Shown here in pieces: positions 45,791 through 57,835 of a stretch of DNA of 64,000 nucleotides. Position 1 is the stretch's first letter. Each line of letters opens with the position of its first letter. Both the position numbers and the translations under genes were made by a program. The DNA is taken from positions 14,785,710 to 14,849,709 of the forward strand of contig CP136062.1 of the NCBI GenBank assembly GCA_032622095.1, read 5' to 3'. The DNA is from Siphonodentalium dalli (Eukaryota > Mollusca > Scaphopoda > Gadilida > Siphonodentaliidae). The notes beneath the pieces are model-generated. The model was not told where the DNA came from and ran no database searches. It worked only from the letters and a program-made list of their open reading frames with translations.

Positions 45791-46132
45791 GCCGTAGTTG
45801 TAATAATTTGAAGGTTTGGTTGTTTTAACGGAATTCTGAGGTGAAACCAATATAGTATATGTTATAAGTTATATATATGCCTAATAATATGATATTGATG
45901 GCGTTACCATTTCTGACTATGGTTTTCTTGTTATACATCTGTTGCGTCTATGGCCCGTACGATATCTAGATGTGCATGCCTGGCGTTGATATTCGATGAC
46001 ATTTCTAATTTCGACCTCCGTTATATGATTAGTATGAGAACATAACCATCTTTACATCCAGACATTCTAATTGTGCGTCTCCTGGTATATTTGGCACCAT
46101 GATAATCCCGAGCCCAATCTAGATGTTGGTCT

Positions 46133-46594
46133 TTAACCCTTTCATGACTGGAGCTTCCTGAATTTTTGCGAAAACCCTGTGGCAATGCATCCTCTGATAT
46201 ATGCGAGTCGACCATAAGAGAAAGAATTGGCCTAACAATTTTTATATTATTTTTATAATGTAAGAACAAAATTTAAAAAAGAAAATTATTTGTTAAAGAA
46301 TGAAAGAAAAAATTTATAAGAAATGTAAGAAAACAATGGTAAAAAATCATAAACTTGTTATAAGAATGTAAGAAAAGATGATAAAAATTGAAAAAAATGT
46401 TAAAGGATATAAGAAAAAAATTATAAAAATTGCTTTTGAATGTAAAAGAAAATGACAAAAATTATTTAAGAATGTAAGAAAATTGATATAAAAAAAAAGA
46501 TAAAATATTTTTAGGCCAATGCATTCTCTTATATATGCGAGGCGACAGGGTCTTTAATGTTGCGCCAGCGCAGCTCCCATCATAAAAGGGTTAA
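46133..46594. mobile_element. Family 3-related TTAA element, degraded
   Basis: TTAA at 46133 and 46591. Ends are CCCTTTCATGACTGGAGCT and the inverse of CCCTTTTATGATGGGAGCT. A partial palindrome (46182-46231) and a half palindrome (46514-46546) flank a ~280-bp A-rich core that gives spurious ORFs. Confidence 0.75.
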
Positions 46595-47530
46595 ACCTGT
46601 ATTACCAGCCCTATTATGTTTGAGAAGACCAAATGAAATCCACACCTCATGATCACGGTAAGTCAAAGGGACATAACTCTATTTACTTGTGTATATACCG
46701 AAATTCAAGACAGAATCAGTCCCTTCGTTACACTGGTCTGAACACTGCCATCGCATTACAGAATGTGAAGAAACCTTACAGTTTTTGTTATTTTTTATTT
46801 TAAGACTTTTGTCGGTTATATGAATTGATTGTATCACACAAACAATCTGTGTACGGACATTTTCTGCAGTGGTCAGACCAGCGCAGCGAGGGGACTGGAT
46901 ACTGCTTTGCAGTTTAATTCAAAACATGGTAGTTTATAATATTTTGAGTTGTCGCGCTTGCTTTGACTTTAAAATTTTCAGTACTGACTATAATATATCT
47001 AAACTAGTGTCGACTGCGCGTGATGTCTGCCGATCACGTGTCCATCGGCGGCATAATATATAAATATAATAACATAATTGCGAAGGGAGAAGTTCTATGA
47101 TTTTAGCATTGAAAAAATGATTATTCAGTAAAGGAACGTATCCCATTCAAACACTCTGAATCTGCTCGTGTCAACTTTTCAACTTCAGGTTTCGATCTTT
47201 AACATAAATGTCTTTGGTCATCCGCAGATTAACATAGGAAAGACTGCTCCTCAAAAAGCGTAAACAGTTCAGTTGGTGGAAAATCCCTCATGTGTATGAG
47301 GAGCACCCCAATATGTTGTATTACATTAAAAAAACTTAGTAGTGAATAGTGTCAGTCAATTAAAAAGTCAAAACTATGAATATTTGATAACCATGATAGT
47401 ATTGGATAAAAGTAGTTCCATGCGCAACATGTATTTAGTGTTTACGGTCAAGGTCACGCGTTTGATTGAGAAGCAGTCTTTCTTGGAACATAACACAAGT
47501 CGCTTAGTGATAGCGTTGATGCGATCCTTA
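46595..47530. other. Spacer downstream of the P450 gene
   Basis: No gene recognised. It presumably includes the P450 3' UTR near 47400-47530, but no poly(A) signal was assigned with confidence. Confidence 0.35.
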
Positions 47531-50500
47531 CTATGATGTACTCTCCAGTTTAGAGAATTGTGTTGGAAGACCATCAGTCGGGTGTGGTACAGGTAAATAT
47601 TTTATCTCCGGATTCTTGTTGATCAGACTCCACTCACACTTAGTAACCAGTTCTATTGTCAGTAGTTTAAGCACCATTTTTGCAAACTGTTGCCCCACAC
47701 ACATCCTTGCACCGCCTCCGAATGGAAGAAAGTTGTATTTCTCCGGTCGACTTCCGTACCATCTATCGGGATCGAATGTATCTGAATTCTCGAATGCTGG
47801 TGATGTGTGCTGTGTTTCCCGGATGCTGTATACAATCGACCAGCCTTTAGGAATCTGGTAACCCTGAAATCACACATATAAAGCAATTTAAAAGTCTGAT
47901 TTACGAACCCATCCCACAAGATTTTTCTCAATATTGCAAACAAAAATAATACTTTTTATTTGACTGGTTTGTGTTTATTAAAATATGAAGCATGCGCGGT
48001 CACAGTGATTAAGAAAATATTTGACGGTAGACCCTATTTTTGGGGGCTTTCACCTTCATATATATAATCTTTGTTTGTTCCATCTCGGAACAGGAGTTCT
48101 TTTTTTGGTGGCATAACATTTTAAAGGTACTCAATCAGAATTAACGCTCGCAAACTATTATTTCCTTGGCTTTGAGGGTAAACAATATTTTATTCGAGTC
48201 GAGGAACCCACCCATCACAGCTCAGAGTAATCAGATATCGATGATTGAAATCTGTTATTTTAATTTAGGTGGCCCAATAGACAGTCAACGAGAAGAATTT
48301 CATTGACCAAATTGCGTGTAAAGATGGATAACTCTAAAATCAAGTGGCTTTTTGTGTCAAATATTTGACAAACCGGCAAAATTTCGTTGAACAAAATGTT
48401 GATAAATAACAGGTTTTGTGCAATTTTATACTATAGTTGATTGTGCTTTTCATTATTTTTGGGCAATTAATAGATTCTTATAACTGAAGCGGCATTTCAC
48501 AAAATGTTGTTGTTGTTGGAATGTGATGATATGGGGACCCTCTGATCGGATTGAGTACCTTTAAGGTTGGACTCGGATGCAGTTTTCTAATCTTACAGGA
48601 GTAGATATTTCTCTTGAATAAGAGAATAGACAAATATGTTATAATTTCATTCATGTTTTCACTGATTTTTCCGAATATTATGAGATTTAGAAATTGAGAT
48701 TTAATCTATCCTTAGCAATTCTCTAAAATTGCAATAAAATAGATTTTGTTACAGAACATTCATAAAATAAATGTAGATATGTTTCTTTTCATGTGAGACA
48801 AAAAGTGCACTCCACCAACATCAAGCTAAATCAACAGGGCCCATCAATACTACGGGGCCTCATGAGGGGGCTATATAAATTCAAATACTTACACCAACGT
48901 CAAATGTCTCGAGTGCTTTTCTGAATCCCCCTCCGATGGGTGGTAACATGCGTAACACTTCGTTGATAACATTAGATAGGTACGTGAGCTTCTGTATGTC
49001 AATGAATGTCAATCGCTGTTCATCGTCACATATTAACCCGTGATCTGCCAGCTCATCTCGAAGTTTATCGATGACGTGTGGATGCTGCCCGAGAAGCATG
49101 ACCATCGACGTCGCGGCGCTGGCTGTCGTTTCATTCCCCGCGAACATGAACTCCACTCCCATTTCTAGCGCTTCTCGTTTTGATTGTTGTTTGTTGACTG
49201 TAGAGAATATGTCATTGAACTCACTGGAGTGGTCGCATTTCTCCTTCTCTTTCATGCACTCGTCAATCATGCTCATCAGTTTCTCCTTGGCGTCTATACC
49301 CTGTGAAAGCATTATAAAAAGTAGTTATTTAATGTTTTAGGCAAAATTTTACGAAACATAATTGGCTTTGTATTTAGTGATTGAACTAACATTTGTCTGT
49401 AATTTAATATTTCCAACCTGCTGCAGATATTAGTGTATATAATGGGGAGTTTGTAACATTTTGAATTCGCTCGTTAAAGAGCTACATGTAGGAACAATGC
49501 TATCTTGTCTGGATATTAACTTCTGTGCTAATTGATCAGGCATTCGACAGTAGGTTCCCAACGATTGACATAATTAACTTAGTTTTACAATTTACAAACG
49601 CGCCATAGTTTTAGGAAAACCATGTCATGTCAAGTCGGAGTATTTTGTGTCGCTCCGCTCGCGAATGCGAATTGTAGAGTTATGTCTCTTTGTGTTTACC
49701 GCGAAAGTTTGCCGTGTACTATTTTGATACTTTTATCACACATTATTTTTCTCGCGAAAAAACAATGACCGCTCAAACTAATGCTGATTTTTTTTAAGCC
49801 ATATTTTGCTATTTACCTTAGATAGTCCGAGTCCTGGCATTTTGTATGGCAACGAAAACAAGTTGTTTACATAATTCTTTAGATGTGCGCTGAAATCATC
49901 TATTTCATTTTCAGACATCGGCATTCCAGTCAGAATATGAAAGGACACGGCAAGCGCTAAGCGCTTCATCTCTGGATAGACTAGTGTCCTGTCATTTTGC
50001 TGCCAACTTTGAACAAATCTGCAGACGACAGATTTGACGAACGGGAGGTAACTGCTGAGAGCGTCATGGCTGAACGCCTTGGTGAGGATTCTGCGGCGGG
50101 ATTTATGCTGGTCGTCTGCTGACTGCGACAAGGTTCCTTCTCCCATTATGATCCTCGTGCTTGTCGGCCACTGTGACGTCACGTAGGTGTGTTCCGTTTT
50201 CAGAATTTTTCGGACATTTTCAGGGCCAATGACACGAACTGTCGGTTTACCGAATAGGTGGGTCCGGTAAACGTGACCGAATTTCTGCCGCCTTGTTGAG
50301 AAGAAGTCATTACCCTACAATTTCAAAGAGATAACGTTATAAAATACAGTCAGGTTGTTTATGTTTGAACTTGCGTCATTAGAATGCCGCTGATCGGTTA
50401 AAATTGCTCTCATATAGAGTCTAGTAAAACCGGATATTGTTGGTACTATAATCAATTTAATCGTCCGAACTCCAGTCCCAATTGTGACCCAAAAGATGGA

Positions 50501-51040
50501 CGTTTGAGAGTCTAAAACATGAAATATGCAACAAGAGACCATAAAGAAATAAAAACAATTTTACACGTATTTTTAAAAGTAATTATTATTCAGCGATTTC
50601 CAATAGTCGGCAAGTACGCAGACGTTATATCGATTTAAGTTAACCCTTTGTATACGAAAGCATTGATGAGTAGTTATCCCATTGGAAATGTTCAGATAAT
50701 AAGTTCAACAAATGTTGTTGATTTTATTGTCTAAACATTTCCCTCAATAAATAGGACTCCTTCTGTACTTGTATGTATCTGTCGCTTGCTTATATTACCT
50801 GTACATCCCTGAAAATAAATAATAGACCCTTCCGATGTACACTTTTAACTTATACTGGGATAATCCATTAAGCATAGATAGGGTTAAAGTGTAGTCGCTT
50901 GAACTCACCCCAAATATTAGATGGAACGTTTCTCCTATGAACGGCAGACCAGCGCCACCTGGTGGTAGAGGAAACTTGCTGTTGGAATCTTTACTGAGCT
51001 CGACGTATGTTGCCCATAACTTCATTATTATGTAAATCAT
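47531..51040 (-). CDS. CYP26-type cytochrome P450 (retinoic-acid hydroxylase-like), four exons seen
   Basis: Exons on the minus strand, all with consensus GT-AG borders in phase 0: 51040-50909 (or longer), 50314-49817, 49300-48893 and 47863-47531, about 456 residues. Features in order: an N-terminal hydrophobic segment (IIVQISMIYIIMKLWATY, ER membrane anchor), FPLPPGGAGLPFIGET, HLFGKPTVRV, YPEMKRLALA and the I-helix FAGNETTASAATS. Then EVLRMLPP (ExxR), GYQIPKGWSIVYSI, FDPDRW and the haem loop FGGGARMCVG with the ligand Cys. Motifs and length fit the CYP26 clan, which hydroxylates retinoic acid in vertebrates; the mollusc-type substrate is unproven. No in-frame ATG precedes MIYIIMKL in the open stretch. 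A good acceptor (TTTCAG) near 51108 suggests an upstream 5' exon. A family 1 MITE sits in intron 3. Confidence 0.92.
48121..48564. mobile_element. TTAA MITE, family 1, in P450 intron 3
   Basis: TTAA at 48121 and 48561 with AGGTACTCAATC/GATTGAGTACCT ends, the best preserved pair in the window. It lies mid-intron (48892-47864), away from the splice sites. Confidence 0.95.
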
Positions 51041-51130
51041 CGATATTTGGACAATTATTGAAAGCACAGCAACTGTGAACCATTCTGTCTCTCGGGTGCT
51101 GCTTTTCCTGAAACTATAAACAAGATCGTC

Positions 51131-51500
51131 TTAAAGATACGGGCGGCGTTGGCGGTGGGTTAAAGATACGGGAGGTGTTGGCGGTGGGTATATGTTGTTA
51201 AAATATTCACCTCAGTCAAAACACGCCATAAACAGAAGGATTAGTAAAATATAGACAGTATGTTATTGTCAATTTTTCCCCTTTGGTATGTAAACAAACG
51301 CAAAAAACGTTACGTTTCCTGGCTTTTGTTTAGATGCGGATATGGTAAACATAATGAGCGTTATTTGTTACTGTTTTCCTGATATGGAAATAATAAAGAG
51401 CCTTTATATCTGTTTTGTGTGATTAACCAATAGAATTGCGCTGTGTTATGTAAGCAGAAGCACAACTTCTGTAACACGAGCAGTCTCTTGTTTACGTCCA
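51131..51500. mobile_element. Family 5 relative at the P450 5' edge
   Basis: It begins TTAAAGATACGGGCGGCG, with a 31-bp tandem repeat of this end (TTGGCGGTGGGT twice). The body is the inverse of 11160-11443 with shared words (AATAAAGAGC, TGTGTGATTA). The right end is not recovered. It lies immediately upstream of the first P450 exon seen and may interrupt its 5' region. Confidence 0.6.
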
Positions 51501-51589
51501 CCACCGTACGTCTATATAGTAGAGGCTCTTATGTCCATTTTTTGGCACCCGTGTGCATTTTGTGAAGAAATATAGCCACTATGCTCATT

Positions 51590-53090
51590 ATGTTGCTTGA
51601 TATCTGGGGCACCAGAAAACAAATGTTAGACACCTGGGGGTCGCGACTGGGTGGATTTATGACGTCATCAAAATGGCCGCCATCCAACATTTCAGAGTAG
51701 GCACTGAATCAGTTTGATTAATAGCTAGTAGTGAATTTATGGTAGGAAGTATAATATTTCTCTACTGTTGTGATACTATGATAACAGGCTTCACTTTGGC
51801 AGAAAAATTGACCACATTTAACCAAGATGGCCGCCAAAATGGCGACCGAAGTTCGGGGAAATGATGAATTTTCACACATGTCTCTTAAAACATTCACGGT
51901 TGTTTGAAATCGGTGGCTAATAGCAACTTAATTTTAAATAAATTTGAATACCTAACCATTTGAACATGATAATATGTCATACCTTGGGTCTTATTCCTAC
52001 AAAATGTCGTCAAAATGTGAATTCATAAATATGCTATGAAATTTTACCAAATATCGATTTTGTAATTCAAGCCAAGTGTTAGCCAGAAAATAGTTGAATT
52101 TGATGACAAACATTTGCAACAGGTTTAAACGTATAGATTGCCATATAATTACATCTGTATTCAAGATGGCGACCAAAATGGTTGCCAAAATTGATCAATC
52201 ACTAAAATTTGTCAAATTTTCTTTGATATCACCCCTAATGTGCGATTTAGTGAATATAGGTGAATATATTTGCTCCGTGTTGGTGTAATAACATGGAAAT
52301 ATGAAACAATATGAATAGTTTGTGAACAATGGCTGTTTATACTCAAGAATTCGAGAGAATGAAACGACGAAAATTAGATGAAATCATCAAAATGGCAACC
52401 ATGAACAATTTCAGAGTTGGCATTTAGTCTGGGAGGAAAATTTAGATAGTGAAATGATTATGTTTCGCGACCAATAATACCATTGGATCACACTTCCTCT
52501 TGACGGTGCAATTTGGACCTCAAAATCCAAGATGGCTCCCAAAACGGCGACCGAAATTCTAATAATTGATGATTTTTCACACTCGCCTCTTAAATTATTC
52601 ACAGCGGTTTGAAATCGGTGGCTACTAGCAACCTTATTTTGAATGAATTATACTATCTAATCATTCGACAACCATGATATGTTAGATTAATATATTATTA
52701 TCCATATTAATCTAAATTCAGGATGGTGACTCAGATGGTTACCAAAATGGAGAAATCATCCAAATTTGCTAGTTTTCATTGATAACGCTCCTAATGTCGG
52801 TTTCAGTGACTACTGGTAAACACATTTGTTCCCCTCTTGACAAAAGTGCCAGGCATGCTGATACAATATGAATATTTTGCGAACAGTAGCTGCTTATATC
52901 CGAGATTTCATGAGAATGGAAACAGAAACCATGAACAGTAGATAAATTCATCTGATGTTGACCTATTTGAAAATATCCAAATCTGAATATATGCTGATTA
53001 CATCCATCATTACATGTACATCGGAAATGTCCTGATTGGGTGACTCGACTGGAGAAAAATCCATACCTCAACAATAAGGATGTCGGTATT
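51590..53090. repeat. Two diverged ~730-bp direct repeats with AAGATGGC motifs
   Basis: 51650-52370 and 52380-53090 are colinear: ATCAAAATGG, AAGATGGC(C/T)CCC AAAA, TTGAAATCGGTGGCTA, then a second AAGATGG segment and a GAACAATGGCTG segment. No coding capacity is consistent between the copies. Confidence 0.7.
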
Positions 53091-55829
53091 GAGCCAATAC
53101 TTTAATTACTTCCCATTGATATCGCCCCCCTTATGGGGTTTGGCTAAGAATGTTTCACTTGACTCCTGTATTGCTCATGTAATGCCATCATACTAAGTCA
53201 ATTCTACCGAAATTCAGCTGCTCACGGACATTAATTGAATGGACATCACACAATGCAGTACCCAAAAACAGTAGCGGCATATAATGCGTTGACATTACAG
53301 ACATCTTCCATGTTAACAAGCTTAATAATTAGTGTACACTAAGTCCAAATATAAGAATAAGAGCTAATATTTGTGTGATTCGTTCTTATTAATATACATG
53401 TACGAAAACACAGGGTATACTTTTGTGAAACTGAGAAAATTTACAATTGCTCGTCCTTGAATAACATCTAGTTCATATTGTGTGTGCATCAGGGGATTAT
53501 ATTACATTAATTGCTTTGTCGCAGACTACCAAACGAACGCGTTCAGATGTGAGCTCTATGTGTCTGCGAAGAAGAATCGCATTGGCGGATTTCTACCAGA
53601 CCTCAGCTTATTACATGCGATATAGAGCGACTAGAGATAAATTATGTTCAGGTTCGTACCAAAACAGAAAATGCTGTGGAGCTCTGGACAGCTCATAGTT
53701 CAACTCACTGACTCCACACCCACGATTTGCGAAGCGTGGCTGATTTTGATCAAGCTAGGATAGGAAGATAGCCTCATATAATGAGTTCAATTGGTATACA
53801 TGTGTATTTGAGTTCCACATATATAGTTTTCTGGACATCGCAAATACTGCAAGTTCGTTCCGTGTTTGATCCCCATCTTCCGGTGCAGAACTTATGCACT
53901 TTATGTCATATTTGTCACATGTGTTATCGAAGTTATTTCATGCCTGCGTTATGCGGTCTCATCAAAATGTCATACAAGAAACATATTCACACCAAATTTT
54001 CTTTAAATGCCTGCATTTCTGTAATAGTATCGGCTATCGGCAATGTTCCAGATAAAATTGATAATAATTTCTCGTACAAATGCACAGTTCGGCTTGGCTG
54101 TAGAGGCAATTCAACTCACCGACATGTTGAGGTACATGTATTATTATTGGGTGGAAAGTTTGTAGAATTCTTCCGGATGTTTTATACAGGAACATTTGAT
54201 ATCCCACTACAGTGAAATCAGGTCTGCAGAAAACTCAGGTCGTTAAACGTTGTAATCTTATACCTTCCTGAGCAATAGTTGAAGTAAATTTCAGTTATGG
54301 ACTCTTCAAATAGCTAACAATTCACAATATTCTCTCAATTCAAGCATAACATTGTTATCTATTACTTCCAAATTTTGCGCAGTATCTATATTCCAAGCTT
54401 GTTATTGGCCTACTTGTGGATCCGACTATTATGGTTGTACGGTTTGCCAGCAAATTCTATAAACTACATTTGTTCGATGGACAATTAAAGGATTTCGTTC
54501 GAGATTGCGGGGTTTCTGTGATTCGAAGATCTTTACTTTCTGTGAACTAACAGTTGATGTATAATGCTAATGAATGTCCCCATGTGGACGTTTTGCAAGA
54601 AATCTTAATAAACGTTCCATTAAATGACCTTGATGACCCGTCACTGTATTCATTACTTCGACGCACCATCATATGGCATGGGCCAAATATGAGCTTCTGG
54701 TGTTTCGATGAGGTATTTCATCACTAAATATCCAGGTACTAGGCATAGGCATTTTGATTTCACGATATTTTTTCGTTGACAATCAGGAAGAAGTTGAGGA
54801 GCCGTTATTGTCACTTGCTGGACTCGACATGGAGAATGCCAAACCTTAGGCTATTTTTGCCCGATACTGATGTTTTGATATATGTTAGACTACATCGAAG
54901 TGAACATGCAATGTATCTGCTATGAGGTCAGCGGCAGTATTGACATTTATTTATTAAATCTGTATTATGGACTCTCCATTCCACAACCGAAGCAAACATT
55001 CTATATGGAGTCTCTGATATGCAGTCGGAGAGTTTTGTGGTGAGCTCTGTTAGCTTGCGAGATGAGTTTGTAATTCAACTGTAGTTGCTGGGGTGAGTTG
55101 GTTGTAGATAGACTACCATCAAAGTGACCATCTATTGGACGATGTAACAAGAGTGGTACATGTGCTGACACACGTCTTGAGAAGTGTGACAATGTCTCAA
55201 CTATTCAAACGAATTTCGGGTAATGAAACACATATATGCCAAAAACAAGAAACTGAACAATGCAATCTCCCCTTATTGTATCTTATTAGACACAACTGTT
55301 TCATAATTATATACGAAATAATGTTTGCACTAACATGTAATGCCTGTGTAATTCTAAGTTGATCAATTATATTTCCCGGTGGCAGTATGATAGCAATGCA
55401 ACTTCGACTTCGATGAAGTCAAGGTGTTATATTTTTCCTGAATCTTCTAAATTTTTGTGGCCGGGCGAAATCAACGTGGTCTACAATTCATCAAGAATAG
55501 GCAACGAATAAAGCAGATCTGCCCCAAACGAAATAATATAGCCATAAAGTTGGATTTCTGCCTGTATTATGACTGCAGGGATTCTTTTGCGTTCGAGTAC
55601 TCGTTATGCTCTTATAATGATACAGTCAGCACATATCCGGTTTGACTTCCTACCCAGGAAAAGGGCAGGATCGTTCAAATTATATTGGGCAATTTCATGT
55701 TAGGTTTCTAAGAGTCCATTCTGATATATTCTCGATTATAAACAAACTATGTCAAACATAGTCACAATATACCTTAACATGATAGTATATAATTTAGATT
55801 GGGCGAATATATCCAACTCCTTTGCTAAA
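53091..55829. other. Region without recognised genes
   Basis: The longest frame is 53781-54215 (plus, 144 codons). It has a Cys-rich start (LCTLCHICHMCYRSYF) and a second half reading NACISVIVSAIGNVPDKI. I do not recognise it, and no splice or repeat context supports it. A short exon-like stretch at 54783-54849 (EEVEEPLLSLAGLD) is equally unsupported. Confidence 0.3.
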
Positions 55830-56880
55830 TGCCGTTTGAGAATATACACATTTGTCACATTTTATAACTGAGTTTTCGCGGCCATTCTGGCGACCATCTT
55901 GGGTCAAATAGATCAATGTCGAGTGTAATTGAATGACACTAACGATATTTAAAACTGTGTACACTTTTGTTTATTTTATTATGCCTATTTCTGTCCAATG
56001 TTAATCTACATGTAGAACTTCGAGAAGCAAGTTTATTTGTGAAATTACATAGCGCATTATTTAATTACCATTTTTCGGAGTATGGACAACAATTAGACAC
56101 AAATTACAGCATACTATGTTTTCCAAAGTACTTGGTGTCATGACTGATAAAAACAAAGACAAGTCCTACTCGCCACAGTTTACAAATAATCGAAAATGAT
56201 GTAAGGGGCATGTGTAACAATTCAACACATTTCTATATTTCGGTCGCCATTTTGACAGCCATCTTGTTTTTTTCTATCAATCTTGTTCTTTCAAACGGAA
56301 GCTTGGTGCAATTTTATCATTGCCGTAGAAATATTTTTCATTTTCTGTGTTAAATTTTCTTCCTCACTCAGTGCCCATTCTGCAATTTTGTGTGGCTGCC
56401 ATGAAGATGATTTGACTTAATTTTCGTGTATAATTCTGTTGAATTCTCGGGTATAAGCAGATATATGGTTCACCAAATTTACAAATCATTCCATAAGTCG
56501 ATGGATGTCCGCGAAAAAGTAGCACATATTCACATATATTTACTTTTCCCCAACACACGAGTGATATCAATAAAAATTGGACAGATTTTTGTGATTTCTC
56601 CATTTTGGCAACCATCTTGGCCGCCATCTTAAACGAAAATGCAATATTTTCAGTGTAACTATATGGCAATTCACATATTTAAAACATTTTTACATTATCT
56701 TCATCAAATTCAGTTATTTTCTGTTCAACTCTTGGCTAGAATCACATAATTGAATTTTGGTTAACTTTCATAGCACATTTTTGAATTCACATTTTAAAGA
56801 TAGATGGCAGGAATGAGATCCGAAATATGACATATTATGTTGTAGAAATGGTTGGATACTAGAATTTATTCAAATTTAGG
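55830..56880. repeat. Inverted, diverged copies of the AAGATGGC repeat
   Basis: Minus-strand counterparts of 51590-53090: GCCATTTTGGCAACCATCTTG and neighbours near 56250 and 56600. The minus reading around MAAKMVAKMEKSQKSVQFLL resembles the plus reading at about 52160 (MATKMVAKIDQSLKFVKF). Confidence 0.6.
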
Positions 56881-57296
56881 TCTTTATTCGTTACAAATTT
56901 CAAACATCGGTTAATGATTGATGATACCCCGCCTGTTTGGTGCCAGTCTAGACAGGTTGACCTACATTCTCCGCAGTACATGGAGTTTGACCTACATTCT
57001 CTGCAGTACTACCGTTGGAGTTTGACCTATATTCTCCGCCCACGCGTCGGTCTATTTGTATACCGGTTGGACATGTCCGGACATGACCCGCTGGTTATAT
57101 CCAGATTTCTCCATATGAATGGTATATTATCTACATGTATATCACGTGATGATCTCGGTGTAGTAGCTTCAGTCTTGAATATTAAAGGGATACTAGTCTC
57201 TCACGGGGGATGATTATTAAAGTGACACTCACTATGGATGAATGTTAAAGTAACACATGGCGCACACTGTGGGATAATGTTAAAGTGACACTCGCA
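56881..57296. repeat. Short tandem repeats
   Basis: Three ~30-bp units (TTGACCTACATTCTCCGC) at about 56956-57040, and a loose ~40-bp repeat of GTTAAAGTGACACTC at 57205-57296. Confidence 0.6.
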
Positions 57297-57480
57297 TTGA
57301 AAACTTCCAAAAAGTTCAAAAAGGTCAAAAAGTTCAAAAAGTTCAAAAAGGTCAAAAAGTTCAAAAAGTTCAAAAATTTCAAAAAGTTCAAAAAGTTCAA
57401 AAATTTCAAAAAATTTCAAAAAAGTTTAAAAACTTCAAAAATTTCAAAAAACTTAAAAAAACTTTTCAAAAAGAAACAAA
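57297..57480. repeat. A-rich simple repeat (AAAAAGTTC)n
   Basis: Imperfect 9-10-bp units. Both strands are open only because of composition (KFKKVKKFKK and FELFELFEIF readings). Confidence 0.9.
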
Positions 57481-57714
57481 AATGAAAAACTTCATAAATT
57501 AAAAAAATATGAAAAACTTAAAAAACTTCAACTTTTTCTAAAATTCAAAAATAATTTAAAATTAAATTAAAATTAACGGTCTTTTAATATATCTAACCCA
57601 CTGCCACTTCTGAGGGTTCCACACTACACCTGAGGGGATATTGAGTGGTCTACACACGTCTCCTAAACCCTAGAATAAGATCCAGCCCATAAGAAACTCT
57701 GCCTCCTGCAATGC

Positions 57715-57835
57715 CTGTCATTCGAATCTGACGCAATCCCTACTTCTGGCGCAATGCCTGAGTCATTCGAATCTGGCGCAATCCCTACTTCCGGCGAAAC
57801 GCCTGAGTCATTGGAATCTGACGCAATCCCTCGTG
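57715..57835. repeat. 45-bp tandem repeat, ~2.7 units
   Basis: Unit TCATTCGAATCTGACGCAAT followed by CCCTACTTCTGGCGCAATGC CTGAG. Reads PESFESGAIPTSGET in one frame, but is short and without a gene context. Confidence 0.8.

Noticed and set aside
47659-47943. 94-codon minus ORF overlapping the last P450 exon
   Set aside because: Different frame from the exon that carries FGGGARMCVG; a shadow.
53781-54215. 144-codon ORF as a gene
   Set aside because: No recognised domain, homologue within the window, or splice context; listed only as a possibility inside the spacer entry.
57285-57485. Lys/Phe-rich and Phe/Glu/Leu-rich ORFs
   Set aside because: Pure consequence of an A-rich simple repeat; no start, context or domain.
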